64,000 nucleotides of DNA, from assembly GCF_022952855.1 (NCBI RefSeq), contig NZ_JALJDX010000217.1, positions 1 to 64,000 of the forward strand. The letters run 5' to 3'. The notes below the pieces were generated by a model. The model searched no databases, was not told the origin of the DNA, and was given only the letters and a program-made list of their open reading frames with translations. Every line of letters begins with the position of its first letter. Position 1 is the first letter of the stretch. This document shows, one piece after another, positions 52,927 to 62,410 of the stretch. The translations under genes and the position numbers were made by a program. This DNA is from Pseudomonas sp. RGM2987. GTDB lineage: Bacteria > Pseudomonadota > Gammaproteobacteria > Pseudomonadales > Pseudomonadaceae.

Positions 52927-54198
52927 ATGAAAAAAATCTTACTCAAGGCCCCCTTGGGGCTCGCCGTTGCGCTTGCAACTTCCCAGGCATTGGCAAGCGG
53001 TTTCGCGCTTAACGAACAGAGCGTCAGCGGGATGGGATCGGGCTTTGCCGGGCGCTCTTCTTCAGCTGAAGATGCAAGCACGGTCTTCGGCAATCCGGCC
53101 GGCATGTCTCGCTTGAAGAAAGAGCAGGTCAGCGTGGGGGCCGCGACACTGTTTGCCAAAAGTGATATCAGCCAGACCCGCAGCACCTTCGGTGGCCGGG
53201 AAGACGGCGACATGGTGCCGACCTCCACGATACCGATGGGTTACTACGTCAAGCCCGTCGATGAACACTGGGCGGTCGGCGTTGGCTTCTATGTACCGTT
53301 CGGCTTGATCACCGATTACGGCAGCGACTTTGCCGGGCGTTACTACGGCAATAAAAGCGAGGTGCAGACGCTGACGTTCCAGCCCACCGTCAGTTATGCC
53401 TTTAACGACAAGGTGTCGATCGGGTTCGGTCCGACCATCAACCGCATCAGCGGTGAGATCACCGGGATGGTGCCCAATCCTCTGAGCCCCGGCAGCAATG
53501 ATGGAAAGCTGAAAAGCAACGGCGATGATACGGCGCTCGGCTTCAATGCCGGCATCCTGGTGCAAGCCACGGATCAGACCCGTCTGGGACTGACTTATCA
53601 CTCCAAGGTCAGTTATCACCTGGATGCCAAGTCCAAGCTCACCGGCGGGATTTTCAGCGTAGTAGGCGTAAGTGGGCGTAGCTACGATGCGTCGCTGGAT
53701 GTGGACCTCCCGGAGTCGGTTGATCTCTCGCTCACCCATCAGCTCAATGATGACTGGACCCTGTACCTGGGTAGCACCTGGACACGCTGGAGTCGCTTCA
53801 AGGAGCTGACCATCGAGAACTCCGGCTTGCCGCCTCTGCTCAGTGGCGCGCTGGGTACTGTCACCGAAGAAGAGAACTGGCATGACACCTGGGCTCACGC
53901 GATCGGCGCGGCGTACAAACTGAACAACCAGTGGGTGTTGCGCGCAGGTTTGACGGTCGACCAGTCGCCGGCCAACAACACCAACCGAGGACCGCGTATT
54001 CCGACCGGAGACCGGACGGTGCTGAGCTTCGGTGCGGGCTGGACGCCGGTGGAAGATGTCACGATTGACGTGGCTTATTCGTACTTGCAGGAAGAGAGCG
54101 TGCGAGTCGATCAATCCTCTGCGGCTCGTGGGTCGTACAGCTCCAAATACCGCAACAGTGCCAGCGGTTTCGGCACTTCAGTCAGCTATCGCTTCTAA
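52927..54198 (+). CDS. Outer membrane transporter, FadL/OmpP1/TodX family
   Basis: Beta-barrel of 423 residues that admits long-chain fatty acids or hydrophobic compounds. A signal peptide ends SQALA, and the N-terminal plug shows SGFALNEQSVSGMGSGFAG and the family motif FGNPAGMSRL. The last residue is Phe (SVSYRF), the outer-membrane insertion signal. It follows the thioesterase gene, which suggests uptake coupled to acyl metabolism. Confidence 0.9.
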   Translation: MKKILLKAPLGLAVALATSQALASGFALNEQSVSGMGSGFAGRSSSAEDASTVFGNPAGMSRLKKEQVSVGAATLFAKSDISQTRSTFGGREDGDMVPTSTIPMGYYVKPVDEHWAVGVGFYVPFGLITDYGSDFAGRYYGNKSEVQTLTFQPTVSYAFNDKVSIGFGPTINRISGEITGMVPNPLSPGSNDGKLKSNGDDTALGFNAGILVQATDQTRLGLTYHSKVSYHLDAKSKLTGGIFSVVGVSGRSYDASLDVDLPESVDLSLTHQLNDDWTLYLGSTWTRWSRFKELTIENSGLPPLLSGALGTVTEEENWHDTWAHAIGAAYKLNNQWVLRAGLTVDQSPANNTNRGPRIPTGDRTVLSFGAGWTPVEDVTIDVAYSYLQEESVRVDQSSAARGSYSSKYRNSASGFGTSVSYRF

Positions 54199-54215
54199 CG
54201 CAATATGGCGTGTGT

Positions 54216-54241
54216 CGGGAGCCAGCGGGGCTCCCGGCCCT
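54216..54241. terminator. Terminator-like hairpin between convergent fadL and SDR genes
   Basis: CGGGAGCC-AGCGG-GGCTCCCG is a perfect 8-bp stem in the 58-bp gap between convergent genes. No long U run follows on either strand, so it may end both transcripts only partially. Confidence 0.5.
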
Positions 54242-54256
54242 TTGCTACATCCCAAC

Positions 54257-55042
54257 TCATACACCCATGACATTGGCCATCATACGTTGGTGAAGCCAAC
54301 GTGGTGTGGCCCAGGTCAGCACCGTGATCGCCTTGTTGCCTAAACCGGGTACGACACTCATGCGCCCGGCTTGCAGCGCGCGGATGCCGGCGCGAACCAC
54401 TGGTTGGGGTTGCATCATCACCATCTTCAGCGCTGGGGTGAGTTTCTGCCTGGCGCCCTGCACAAATCCGGTGTCCGACAGGCCCGGGCACAGCGCGGTC
54501 ACGACGACCCCGTCGCCCTTGAGTTCCTGATGCAACGCCTCGGAAAAGCGAAGCACATAGGCCTTGGCCGCCGAGTAAACCGCGAAGTTTTTCACGCCCT
54601 GATAAGACAGCACGCTGGCGACTTGCAGAATGTGGCCGCGGCGGCGGATGCGCATGTCCGCGGCGAAGAGGCGAGTCATGGTGGTCAGGCTGGCGATGTC
54701 CAGATTGATCATTGACAGGGATTGGTCAACGGCGTGGTCCACGAACGAGCCCTGCAATCCATGGCCGGCGTTGTTGATGAGCACATCGACCGTAATACCC
54801 TGCTGAGCCAGCCGTTTGTGCAGCTCGATGACTGCCGGAATCGAAGACAGGTCGACTTGTTCGTTGATCACCTCGATGCCAAAACGCTCACGCAGTTCTT
54901 TCGACAGCGCTTCGAGTTTGTCGAGCCTGCGGGCGACCAGAACCAGGGATTTTCCCTGTGCTGCGTATTGCCGGGCGAACTCCTCGCCAAAGCCGCTGGA
55001 AGCGCCTGTGATGAGCACCCAGGAGTTTTCGTTGGTTTTCAT
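54257..55042 (-). CDS. SDR-family oxidoreductase
   Basis: Short-chain dehydrogenase of 261 residues. The cofactor motif is ITGASSGFGEEFARQY (TGxxxGxG); ARR follows the second strand, suggesting NADPH. NNAGHG and the catalytic Ser/Tyr/Lys set (VASVLSYQGVKNFAVYSAAK) are intact. It probably reduces a carbonyl or oxidises an alcohol; the substrate is unknown. It lies downstream of the outer membrane factor gene on the same strand, beyond a REPIN, and is therefore probably under the operator at 56668. Confidence 0.86.
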   Translation of the reverse strand: MKTNENSWVLITGASSGFGEEFARQYAAQGKSLVLVARRLDKLEALSKELRERFGIEVINEQVDLSSIPAVIELHKRLAQQGITVDVLINNAGHGLQGSFVDHAVDQSLSMINLDIASLTTMTRLFAADMRIRRRGHILQVASVLSYQGVKNFAVYSAAKAYVLRFSEALHQELKGDGVVVTALCPGLSDTGFVQGARQKLTPALKMVMMQPQPVVRAGIRALQAGRMSVVPGLGNKAITVLTWATPRWLHQRMMANVMGV

Positions 55043-55091
55043 GTTGCTGGACTCCGGTGGTAAAGATTGAAAACAACAGTGACTGTGATTG

Positions 55092-55165
55092 CCTCATCGC
55101 GAGCAGGCTCGCTCCCACAGGGAACGAGCGCTAACCCTGTGGGAGCGAGCCTGCTCGCGATGAGG
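55092..55165. repeat. REPIN with perfect 31-bp arms
   Basis: Arms 55092-55122 and 55135-55165 are exact reverse complements around a 12-bp loop (GTGGGAGCGAGC family). It sits between the outer membrane factor and SDR genes, within a probable operon, where it could reduce expression of the SDR relative to the upstream gene. Confidence 0.9.
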
Positions 55166-55184
55166 GCTTGATGTTCATGGCAGA

Positions 55185-56642
55185 TCATCTAATCGCCACG
55201 GGCTGCTGTGGCGCTTGCCAGCCGCCGCCAAGCGCTCGGAAGGTCGCGACCGCTGCTCTGGCCGATTCGGTCCGTGCTTGCGCCCGGGCATCGGAAGCCT
55301 GGAGCAGCGTCTGATCGGCATTGAGCACGTCGATCAGGCTGGCGGCGCCTTTCTGATAGGCGATGAAGGACGACTGGCGCGCTTCGGTCAGTGACGCTTC
55401 GCCTGCGGTCAGCGTGGTGGCCTGGGACTCTCGGTTCACCAGGGCGGAAAGTGCGTTCTCGACATCCTCAGTGGCCCGTAGCGCAGACTGGCGGTAGGCA
55501 GCCAGCGCTTCGGCTTCCTGTCCCTTGGCCTGGTCGATCTGCGCGTTGATGCGGCCAAAGTCGAACAGTCTCCAGCGCAGACCCAGCGCGCCCGAGGCTT
55601 GGCTGGCACCACCGGAGAACAAATGCCCGGCCGAAACGGAGGTGGCACTGCCGAGCAACGCGCTGAGGGAAAATTTCGGGTAGTACTCGGCGATGGCCTC
55701 ACCGATGCGGGCATTGGAGGCGGCGAGACGGCGCTCGGCGACGATCAGATCCGGGCGGCGGCGCAGCAGGTCGGCCGGCGTTCCCATCCCGCTGATTTGC
55801 GGGGGCAGGGGAATGCTGCCGGTCTCGGCCAGCTGCTGGCGATGGGTGCCTGGCGGGGTGCCGAGCATCACATCCAATGCATTCATGGCGGCATCCAGGC
55901 CGGTTTGCAGGACGGGCACCGTTGCCTGGACCTGGGCAAGCGCGCCCTCGGTCTGGCGGACCTGATAGCTGGCGGCGAGGCCTTTACTGTAGAGCAACTG
56001 GACTTTCTCCAGCAGCTCCTGCTGGGTCTTGATCTGGCGGTTCGCAATGTCGAGCCGTGCCTGCAAGCCGCGCAGGGTGACGTAGATGTCCGCAGTCTGC
56101 GCGGCGACGGCCAGCCGGGTAGCGGCGGCGCCGGCCTCGGAGGCCTGGTACTCGGCCAACGCAGCTTCTCGCCCGCGTCGCAGGCCACCAAAGACATCCA
56201 GTTCCCAGCTCGCGCCCAGGTCCAGCTCGTAGGCATTGCCGTATCGATCAAAGCCAGGCGTCGAATTGAGCATCTGGCCCTGCGGCGTCTCGACCGATTG
56301 ATAGGCGCGTGCGGCCTGGCCGCTGATGTTCCCCGAGGGCAGCAGGGCGGCGTTGGCTGCGCCAAGGCCGGCCCGGGCCTGGGCCACGCGAGCCGATGCC
56401 TGGGCGAGGTCGAGGTTCTGCCCCAGGGCCTTGGCGATGAAATCGTTTAGTACCGGGTCGCCAAAACCTTCCCACCAGGTTGTGAGGCTGGCCTGAGTCG
56501 CGCCGTGCCTTTGTTCAACAGAAGGCTGGCCCAGGAACCGATCCGAGAGCGCAGCGTCCGGGCGCTGATAGTCCGGACCGACCGCACAGCCGGCCATCAA
56601 GCTGACGCCTACTAAAAGAGCAAGGGGGCGAAAGGGGGGCAT
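55185..56642 (-). CDS. RND efflux outer membrane lipoprotein (NodT family)
   Basis: Outer membrane factor of 485 residues. The signal ends in a lipobox (VGVSLMAGCAVGPDYQRP). The TolC-like duplicated body contains ALGQNLDLAQASARVAQARA and YQKGAASLIDVLNADQTLLQ. It is the likely exit channel for the RND adaptor and pump transcribed divergently from 56863. The ATG has GAGGAAA upstream. Its promoter contains TATAAT inside the operator. Confidence 0.9.
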   Translation of the reverse strand: MPPFRPLALLVGVSLMAGCAVGPDYQRPDAALSDRFLGQPSVEQRHGATQASLTTWWEGFGDPVLNDFIAKALGQNLDLAQASARVAQARAGLGAANAALLPSGNISGQAARAYQSVETPQGQMLNSTPGFDRYGNAYELDLGASWELDVFGGLRRGREAALAEYQASEAGAAATRLAVAAQTADIYVTLRGLQARLDIANRQIKTQQELLEKVQLLYSKGLAASYQVRQTEGALAQVQATVPVLQTGLDAAMNALDVMLGTPPGTHRQQLAETGSIPLPPQISGMGTPADLLRRRPDLIVAERRLAASNARIGEAIAEYYPKFSLSALLGSATSVSAGHLFSGGASQASGALGLRWRLFDFGRINAQIDQAKGQEAEALAAYRQSALRATEDVENALSALVNRESQATTLTAGEASLTEARQSSFIAYQKGAASLIDVLNADQTLLQASDARAQARTESARAAVATFRALGGGWQAPQQPVAIR

Positions 56643-56667
56643 TGAGGTTTCCTCGGAATCGATATTG

Positions 56668-56691
56668 GTGACCATATTATAGTATGGTCAC
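56668..56691. promoter_or_regulatory. TetR-type operator 3, outer membrane factor promoter
   Basis: GTGACCATA-N6-TATGGTCAC: 9-bp perfect arms, the best of the four sites. On the minus strand TATAAT (56681-56676) is inside it and TTGACA (56701-56696) just upstream, although the spacing of 14 is short. A bound repressor would cover the -10 region. Confidence 0.75.
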
Positions 56692-56792
56692 AACCTGTCA
56701 ATTGGTGGTGAGCACGACTGTATGGATCCAAGGCGCCCTATTTACTAAGGATTTGTAGATGATCACACGGGAGAGGAATGAAACCTCAACTA

Positions 56793-56816
56793 GTGACCAT
56801 TGACAGTATTGGTCAC
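56793..56816. promoter_or_regulatory. TetR-type operator 4, promoter of RND adaptor-pump-fabF
   Basis: GTGACCA-N10-TGGTCAC: perfect 7-bp arms. TTGACA (56800-56805) sits in its centre and AAGAAT (56823-56828) follows 17 bp later, 35 bp before the adaptor start codon. Confidence 0.75.
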
Positions 56817-56862
56817 AGGCGTAAGAATGAGCTCCCAGTCCTCTGCTCAATAAAGGGAACCT

Positions 56863-57972
56863 ATGCTCCGGCTCCGACCTGTCACCCTTGCCGCCTGCTT
56901 GTTGCCGCTCGTCCTCACGGCGTGTGGTGACTCATCCACCGCCACCGATCCGCGCACGCTTGCCCCTCTGGTAAGGGTTGCGCAGGTGCAGGGTTCGTCC
57001 GTCAGCGCGCGTTCGTTCACCGGGGTCGTGGCGGCCCGGGTCCAGAGCGACCTGGGCTTTCGCGTGTCCGGCAAGGTGCTGGAGCGATTGGTGGATGCCG
57101 GCCAGACCGTTAAAAAGGGCCAGCCTTTGATGCGTCTGGACCCGATCGACCTGGGATTGCAGGCGCGAGCCCAGCAAGAAGCGGTCACGGCTGCGCGCGC
57201 TCGGGCCAAGCAGACCGCCGATGATGAAGCGCGCTATCGCGAGCTGGTGGCCGCCGGGGCGATTTCGGCGTCGGGCTACGACCAGATCAAAGCTGCTGCC
57301 GATACCGCCAAGGCCCAACTCAGTGCCGCCGAGGCGCAAGCGGATGTGGCCCGCAATGCGTCCGGCTACGCGGTGCTCGTCGCTGACGCCGATGGCGTGG
57401 TGATGGAAACGCTGGCCGAGCCGGGGCAGGTCGTCAGCCCCGGTCAGCCTGTTGTTCGCCTGGCACGCGCCGGGCAGCGCGAAGCCGTCGTGCAACTGCC
57501 CGAAACCCTGCGGCCCGCCGTCGGCTCCAGCGCCCAGGCGACGCTCTATGGCAGCTCCAGCGGGGCGGTCGCCGCGAAACTGAGGTTGCTGTCCGATTCG
57601 GCTGACCGGGTGACCCGCACCTTTGAAGCCCGCTATGTGCTCGAAGGTGCCCTGGCCAATGCACCGCTGGGCTCGACCGTCACACTGCGCATCGCCGAAG
57701 GCGCGACTCAGGGGCAGGTGGTGCAAGTGCCGATTGCTGCGTTGTACGACCCGGGCAATGGCACCGGCGTGTGGGCTATCGACGGCGAACCGGCAAAAGT
57801 CACTTGGCGTCCAGTGCAGGTCCTGGGCTTGAGCGACGACGCTGCACGCGTCACCGGTCGCCTCAACGTCGGCGAACAGATCATTGGCCTGGGCGCACAT
57901 CTGCTGCGTGAAGGCGAGCCGGTCAGGCTGCTTCCACAAAACGATGTGAAGGTCGCCGGGAGCCGCCAATGA
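56863..57972 (+). CDS. RND efflux periplasmic adaptor (lipoprotein)
   Basis: Membrane fusion protein of 369 residues. A lipoprotein signal (LPLVLTACGDSST) is followed by the lipoyl domain halves (VQSDLGFRVSGKVLERLVDA, ADGVVMETLAEPGQVVSPGQ), a helical hairpin and a beta-barrel. It joins the pump encoded next (ATGA overlap) to an outer membrane factor. AAAGGGA precedes the ATG. Confidence 0.9.
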   Translation: MLRLRPVTLAACLLPLVLTACGDSSTATDPRTLAPLVRVAQVQGSSVSARSFTGVVAARVQSDLGFRVSGKVLERLVDAGQTVKKGQPLMRLDPIDLGLQARAQQEAVTAARARAKQTADDEARYRELVAAGAISASGYDQIKAAADTAKAQLSAAEAQADVARNASGYAVLVADADGVVMETLAEPGQVVSPGQPVVRLARAGQREAVVQLPETLRPAVGSSAQATLYGSSSGAVAAKLRLLSDSADRVTRTFEARYVLEGALANAPLGSTVTLRIAEGATQGQVVQVPIAALYDPGNGTGVWAIDGEPAKVTWRPVQVLGLSDDAARVTGRLNVGEQIIGLGAHLLREGEPVRLLPQNDVKVAGSRQ

Positions 57973-60900
57973 GCCTCAATCTTTCAGCCCTCGCGGTGCG
58001 TGAGCGCTCCATCACGGTGTTTCTGATTTTCCTGATTGCTGTCGCCGGGACCCTGGCCTTCTTCAAGTTGGGCCGAGCGGAAGATCCGCCGTTCACGGTC
58101 AAGCAACTGACCGTCATCACCGCGTGGCCGGGCGCGACGGCGCAGGAGATGCAGGATCAGGTCGCTGAACCGCTGGAGAAGCGCCTGCAAGAATTGAAAT
58201 GGTACGACCGCTCGGAAACCTACACCCGACCTGGCCTGGCCTTCACCATGGTCTCGCTGCTGGACCGTACCCCGCCTTCCCAGGTGCAGGAAGAGTTCTA
58301 CCAGGCGCGCAAGAAGCTCGACGACGAGGCCGGCAAGTTGCCGGCGGGCGTGATCGGGCCGTTGGTCAACGACGAATACTCGGACGTGACGTTCGCGCTG
58401 TTTGCCCTCAAGGCCAAGGGCGAGCCGCAGCGGCTGCTGGTGCGTGATGCCGAGGCATTGCGCCAGCGGCTGCTGCACGTGGCGGGCGTGAAGAAGGTCA
58501 ATATCATCGGCGAGCAGGCCGAGCGCATTTTCATTTCCTTCTCCCACGACCGGTTGGCGACCCTGGGCGTTTCGCCCCAGGACATCTTTGCCGCGCTGAA
58601 TAGCCAGAACGTGCTCACTCCCGCAGGCTCCATTGAAACCAACGGACCACAGGTTTTCCTGCGGGTGGATGGCGCTTTCGATAAGTTGGAGAAAATCCGC
58701 GACACGCCGCTGGCCATCCAGGGCCGGACGTTGAAGCTTTCGGACGTGGCGACGGTGGAGCGCGGCTATGAAGATCCGGCCACTTTCCTGGTGCGCAACA
58801 ACGGCGAAGAGGCGTTGCTACTCGGCGTGATCATGCGCGAGGGCTGGAACGGCCTGGACCTGGGCAAGGCGCTCGATGCAGAGACCAGCAAAATCAATGA
58901 AGGCATGCCATTGGGCATGACGCTGACCAAGGTCACCGACCAGGCAGTGAACATCAACTCGGCAGTCGACGAGTTCATGGTCAAGTTCTTCGTCGCGTTG
59001 TTGGTGGTGATGGTCGTGTGCTTTATCAGCATGGGCTGGCACGTCGGGATTGTGGTCGCGGCGGCCGTCCCCCTGACCCTGGCCATTGTGTTCGTGGTGA
59101 TGGCGGCCACCGGCAAGAACTTTGACCGGATCACGCTGGGCTCGCTGATCCTGGCCCTCGGGCTGCTGGTGGACGACGCGATCATTGCCATCGAAATGAT
59201 GGTGGTGAAAATGGAGGAGGGCTACGACCGGATCAAGGCCTCGGCGTATGCCTGGAGCCACACGGCCGCACCGATGCTGTCCGGTACGCTGGTGACGGCG
59301 ATTGGCTTCATGCCCAACGGTTTTGCCCAGTCCACCGCCGGTGAGTACACCAGCAACATGTTCTGGATCGTCGGCATCGCCCTGATCGCCTCCTGGGTGG
59401 TCGCGGTAGCGTTCACCCCCTACCTGGGGGTGAAAATGCTGCCGGAGATCAAGAAGGTCGAAGGTGGCCATGCGGCCATCTACGACACGCCGCGCTACAA
59501 CCGTTTCCGGCGGACCCTGACGCGGGTGATCGCGCGCAAATGGCTGGTGGCCGGCACGGTCATCACCTTGTTTGTCGTAGCCATCCTGGGCATGGGCCTG
59601 GTGAAAAAACAGTTCTTCCCGACCTCGGACCGCCCTGAAGTGATGATCGAAGTGCAGATGCCCTACGGCACCTCCATCGAGCAGACCAGCGCCACCACTG
59701 CCAAGGTCGAGGCGTGGCTGCAAAAACAGCCGGAAGCCAAAATCATCACGGCGTACATCGGGCAGGGGGCGCCGCGCTTCTTCCTGGCGATCGCGCCGGA
59801 ACTGCCGGATCCATCGTTCGCCAAGATCGTGGTGCTCACCGACAGTCAGGAAGCACGGGAAACCCTCAAATTCCGTCTGCGCGAGGCCGTGGCTGAAGGG
59901 TTGGCCCCGGAGGCGCGGGTCAGGGCGACGCAAATTGTCTTTGGTCCGTACTCACCCTTCCCGGTGGCCTACCGGGTGATGGGACCTGACCCGTCGAAAC
60001 TGCGGGAGATCGCAGCGCGCGTACAGGACGTGATGCAAGCCAGCCCGATGATGAGGACCGCCAACACCGACTGGGGCCCGTTGACGCCGACGCTGCATTT
60101 CAACCTGGATCAGGACCGCTTGCAGGCGGTCGGGCTGACCTCCAGCGCGGTCGCCCAGCAACTGCAATTCCTCCTGGCCGGGGTGCCGATCACGGCGGTT
60201 CGCGAGGACATCCGTTCGGTGCAGGTGGTGGGCCGCGCCGCCGGCGATATCCGCCTCGATCCGGCCCGGATCGAAGGCTTCACCCTGGTAGGTGCGGCGG
60301 GGCAGCGGATTCCGCTGTCTCAGGTCGGCGAAGTGGACGTGCGCATGGAGGATCCGATCCTGCGCCGCCGTGACCGGACCCCGACCATTACCGTACGCGG
60401 CGACATTGCCGAAGGCCTGCAACCGCCGGACGTATCGACCGCCGTCATCAAGCAACTGCAACCGATCATCGACACGCTGCCCGACGGCTACCGGATCGAG
60501 CAGGCGGGGGCCATCGAGGAGTCCGGTAAGGCCGGCAAGGCCATTGTGCCGCTGGTACCGATCATGATTGCCCTGACGCTGTTGATCATCATCGTCCAGG
60601 TGCGTTCGATCTCGGCCATGCTCATGGTGTTCTTCACTGCGCCGCTGGGGTTGATTGGTGTGGTGCCGACGCTGCTGATCTTCAACCAGCCGTTTGGCAT
60701 CAATGCGCTGGTGGGATTGATCGCGCTGTCGGGAATCCTGATGCGCAATACACTGATTCTGATCGGGCAGATCCACGAGAATGCGAAAGAGGGATTGGAC
60801 CCGTTCCATGCGGTCATCGAGGCGACCGTGCAGCGGGCTCGCCCAGTACTTCTGACCGCGATGGCAGCGATCCTGGCGTTTATCCCGCTGACCCACTCGG

Positions 60901-61049
60901 TCTTTTGGGGAACGCTGGCCTACACCCTGATCGGCGGCACGTTTGTCGGGACCATCATGACGCTGGTGTTCCTGCCGGCCATGTATTCCATCTGGTTCAA
61001 GATCCGTCCGGCCAGGAACGTGCAAACTGAAACAGTAAAGCTGGCATAA
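57969..61049 (+). CDS. RND efflux permease
   Basis: Inner-membrane proton-driven exporter of 1026 residues. The TM4 proton-relay pair Asp402-Asp403 (LLVDDAIIAIEMMVV) is intact, and there are two periplasmic loops and twelve expected TMs. The N-terminus (RERSITVFLIFLIAVAG) and the YDRSETYTRPGL-type loop place it in the subgroup with a two-gene adaptor/pump unit, distinct from MexF. The substrate is unknown. It lies 53 bp before fabF. Confidence 0.92.
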   Translation: MSLNLSALAVRERSITVFLIFLIAVAGTLAFFKLGRAEDPPFTVKQLTVITAWPGATAQEMQDQVAEPLEKRLQELKWYDRSETYTRPGLAFTMVSLLDRTPPSQVQEEFYQARKKLDDEAGKLPAGVIGPLVNDEYSDVTFALFALKAKGEPQRLLVRDAEALRQRLLHVAGVKKVNIIGEQAERIFISFSHDRLATLGVSPQDIFAALNSQNVLTPAGSIETNGPQVFLRVDGAFDKLEKIRDTPLAIQGRTLKLSDVATVERGYEDPATFLVRNNGEEALLLGVIMREGWNGLDLGKALDAETSKINEGMPLGMTLTKVTDQAVNINSAVDEFMVKFFVALLVVMVVCFISMGWHVGIVVAAAVPLTLAIVFVVMAATGKNFDRITLGSLILALGLLVDDAIIAIEMMVVKMEEGYDRIKASAYAWSHTAAPMLSGTLVTAIGFMPNGFAQSTAGEYTSNMFWIVGIALIASWVVAVAFTPYLGVKMLPEIKKVEGGHAAIYDTPRYNRFRRTLTRVIARKWLVAGTVITLFVVAILGMGLVKKQFFPTSDRPEVMIEVQMPYGTSIEQTSATTAKVEAWLQKQPEAKIITAYIGQGAPRFFLAIAPELPDPSFAKIVVLTDSQEARETLKFRLREAVAEGLAPEARVRATQIVFGPYSPFPVAYRVMGPDPSKLREIAARVQDVMQASPMMRTANTDWGPLTPTLHFNLDQDRLQAVGLTSSAVAQQLQFLLAGVPITAVREDIRSVQVVGRAAGDIRLDPARIEGFTLVGAAGQRIPLSQVGEVDVRMEDPILRRRDRTPTITVRGDIAEGLQPPDVSTAVIKQLQPIIDTLPDGYRIEQAGAIEESGKAGKAIVPLVPIMIALTLLIIIVQVRSISAMLMVFFTAPLGLIGVVPTLLIFNQPFGINALVGLIALSGILMRNTLILIGQIHENAKEGLDPFHAVIEATVQRARPVLLTAMAAILAFIPLTHSVFWGTLAYTLIGGTFVGTIMTLVFLPAMYSIWFKIRPARNVQTETVKLA

Positions 61050-61102
61050 GCGATCGATCGCTTGCCGCTCCAATGAGCGTCTACAGAAATGAAGAGGTTT
61101 CT

Positions 61103-62389
61103 ATGAGTACTCCAGCAGGTCACACACGCATCGTAGTCACGGGTGTCGGCGTCGTCGGCCCCCTGGGTTGTGGCGTAGAGGAAGTCTGGAAACGGTTGCT
61201 GGCCGGACGTTCCGGTATCCGCAACCTGCCCGAAGCGTTCACCGAGGGTACCGGCGTCGCGGTCGGCGGCCAGGTGCCGACCCTGGAAGAGGATGCCGTG
61301 GCCGGTTACGACCCGGAGCGTTTCATCGCGCCCAAGGACCGCAAGAAAATGGACCGCTTCATTGAGTTCGCCCTGGTGGCGGCGCAAGAGGCCCTGGACC
61401 AGGCCGGCTGGCATCCGACTGAAACCGCCGACCAGGAGCGGACCGCAACGATCATTTCATCGGGCGTGGGTGGCTTTGGGGCGATTGCCGACGCCATTCG
61501 CACCACTGATTCACGAGGGCCGCGTCGACTGTCACCGTTCTCGGCCCCGGCATTCCTTGCCAATATGGCGGCCGGGCACGTGTCCATTCGCCACGGCCTC
61601 AAAGGCCCGCTGGGTGCGCCGGTCACCGCTTGCGCTGCCGGAGTCCAGGCCATTGGCGATGCGGCCCGGATGATCAGGAGCGGGGAGGCGGACATCGCCG
61701 TCTGCGGCGGCACCGAGGCGGCCATCGACCGCGTGACCCTGGGTTGCTTCGCGGCGGCCAGGGCGCTTTCCACCGGTTTTGCCGACCGCCCACAGCAAGC
61801 CTCGCGTCCCTTTGATCGTGACCGCGACGGTTTCGTCATGGCCGAAGGCGCAGGGTTGCTGGTGATCGAGTCGCTGGAGCACGCCCTGGCGCGGGGCGCC
61901 CAACCTCTGGCGGAATTGGTCGGCTATGGCACCAGTGCCGATGCCTATCACCTGACGGCCGGCCCCGAAGACGGCAACGGCGCCCGGCGTGCGATGGAGC
62001 AGGCGTTGCGCCAGGCCGGGGTCAGTCCGGCTGATGTGCAGCATATCAATGCCCATGCGACCTCGACCCAGGTCGGCGACAGCGGCGAGCTGGCGGCAAT
62101 TAGAGCCGTATTCGGGCGCGACGCGGGCGTTGCCATCACCTCGACCAAATCCGCCACCGGGCACCTGCTGGGCGCGGCGGGGGGAATAGAAGCCATCTTC
62201 ACCGTGCTGGCCCTGCGTGACCAGGTCGTGCCGCCCACCTTGAACCTGCTTAACCCTGATGAGGCCGCCGACGGGCTCGATCTGGTCGGGTTGAAGGCCC
62301 GGACGATGCCGATTACCCATGCGCTGTCCAATGGGTTTGGGTTTGGTGGGGTCAATGCCAGCGTACTGTTTCGCCGTTGGCAGGCTTGA
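61103..62389 (+). CDS. fabF: 3-oxoacyl-ACP synthase II (FabF-like, additional copy)
   Basis: Condensing enzyme of 428 residues that would elongate acyl-ACP with malonyl-ACP. The catalytic triad is intact and spaced as in E. coli FabF: Cys177 (VTACAAGVQ), His318 (INAHATSTQVGD) and His354 (KSATGHLLGAAGG), with Lys349. The ATG at 61103 has GAAGAGG upstream. The housekeeping fabF normally lies beside acpP and fabG, so this one, behind an RND pump, is probably a second copy with a special role. It probably shares the operator-controlled transcript with the pump. Confidence 0.88.
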   Translation: MSTPAGHTRIVVTGVGVVGPLGCGVEEVWKRLLAGRSGIRNLPEAFTEGTGVAVGGQVPTLEEDAVAGYDPERFIAPKDRKKMDRFIEFALVAAQEALDQAGWHPTETADQERTATIISSGVGGFGAIADAIRTTDSRGPRRLSPFSAPAFLANMAAGHVSIRHGLKGPLGAPVTACAAGVQAIGDAARMIRSGEADIAVCGGTEAAIDRVTLGCFAAARALSTGFADRPQQASRPFDRDRDGFVMAEGAGLLVIESLEHALARGAQPLAELVGYGTSADAYHLTAGPEDGNGARRAMEQALRQAGVSPADVQHINAHATSTQVGDSGELAAIRAVFGRDAGVAITSTKSATGHLLGAAGGIEAIFTVLALRDQVVPPTLNLLNPDEAADGLDLVGLKARTMPITHALSNGFGFGGVNASVLFRRWQA

Positions 62390-62410
62390 TCGCAAGTCTG
62401 GGACAAGACA

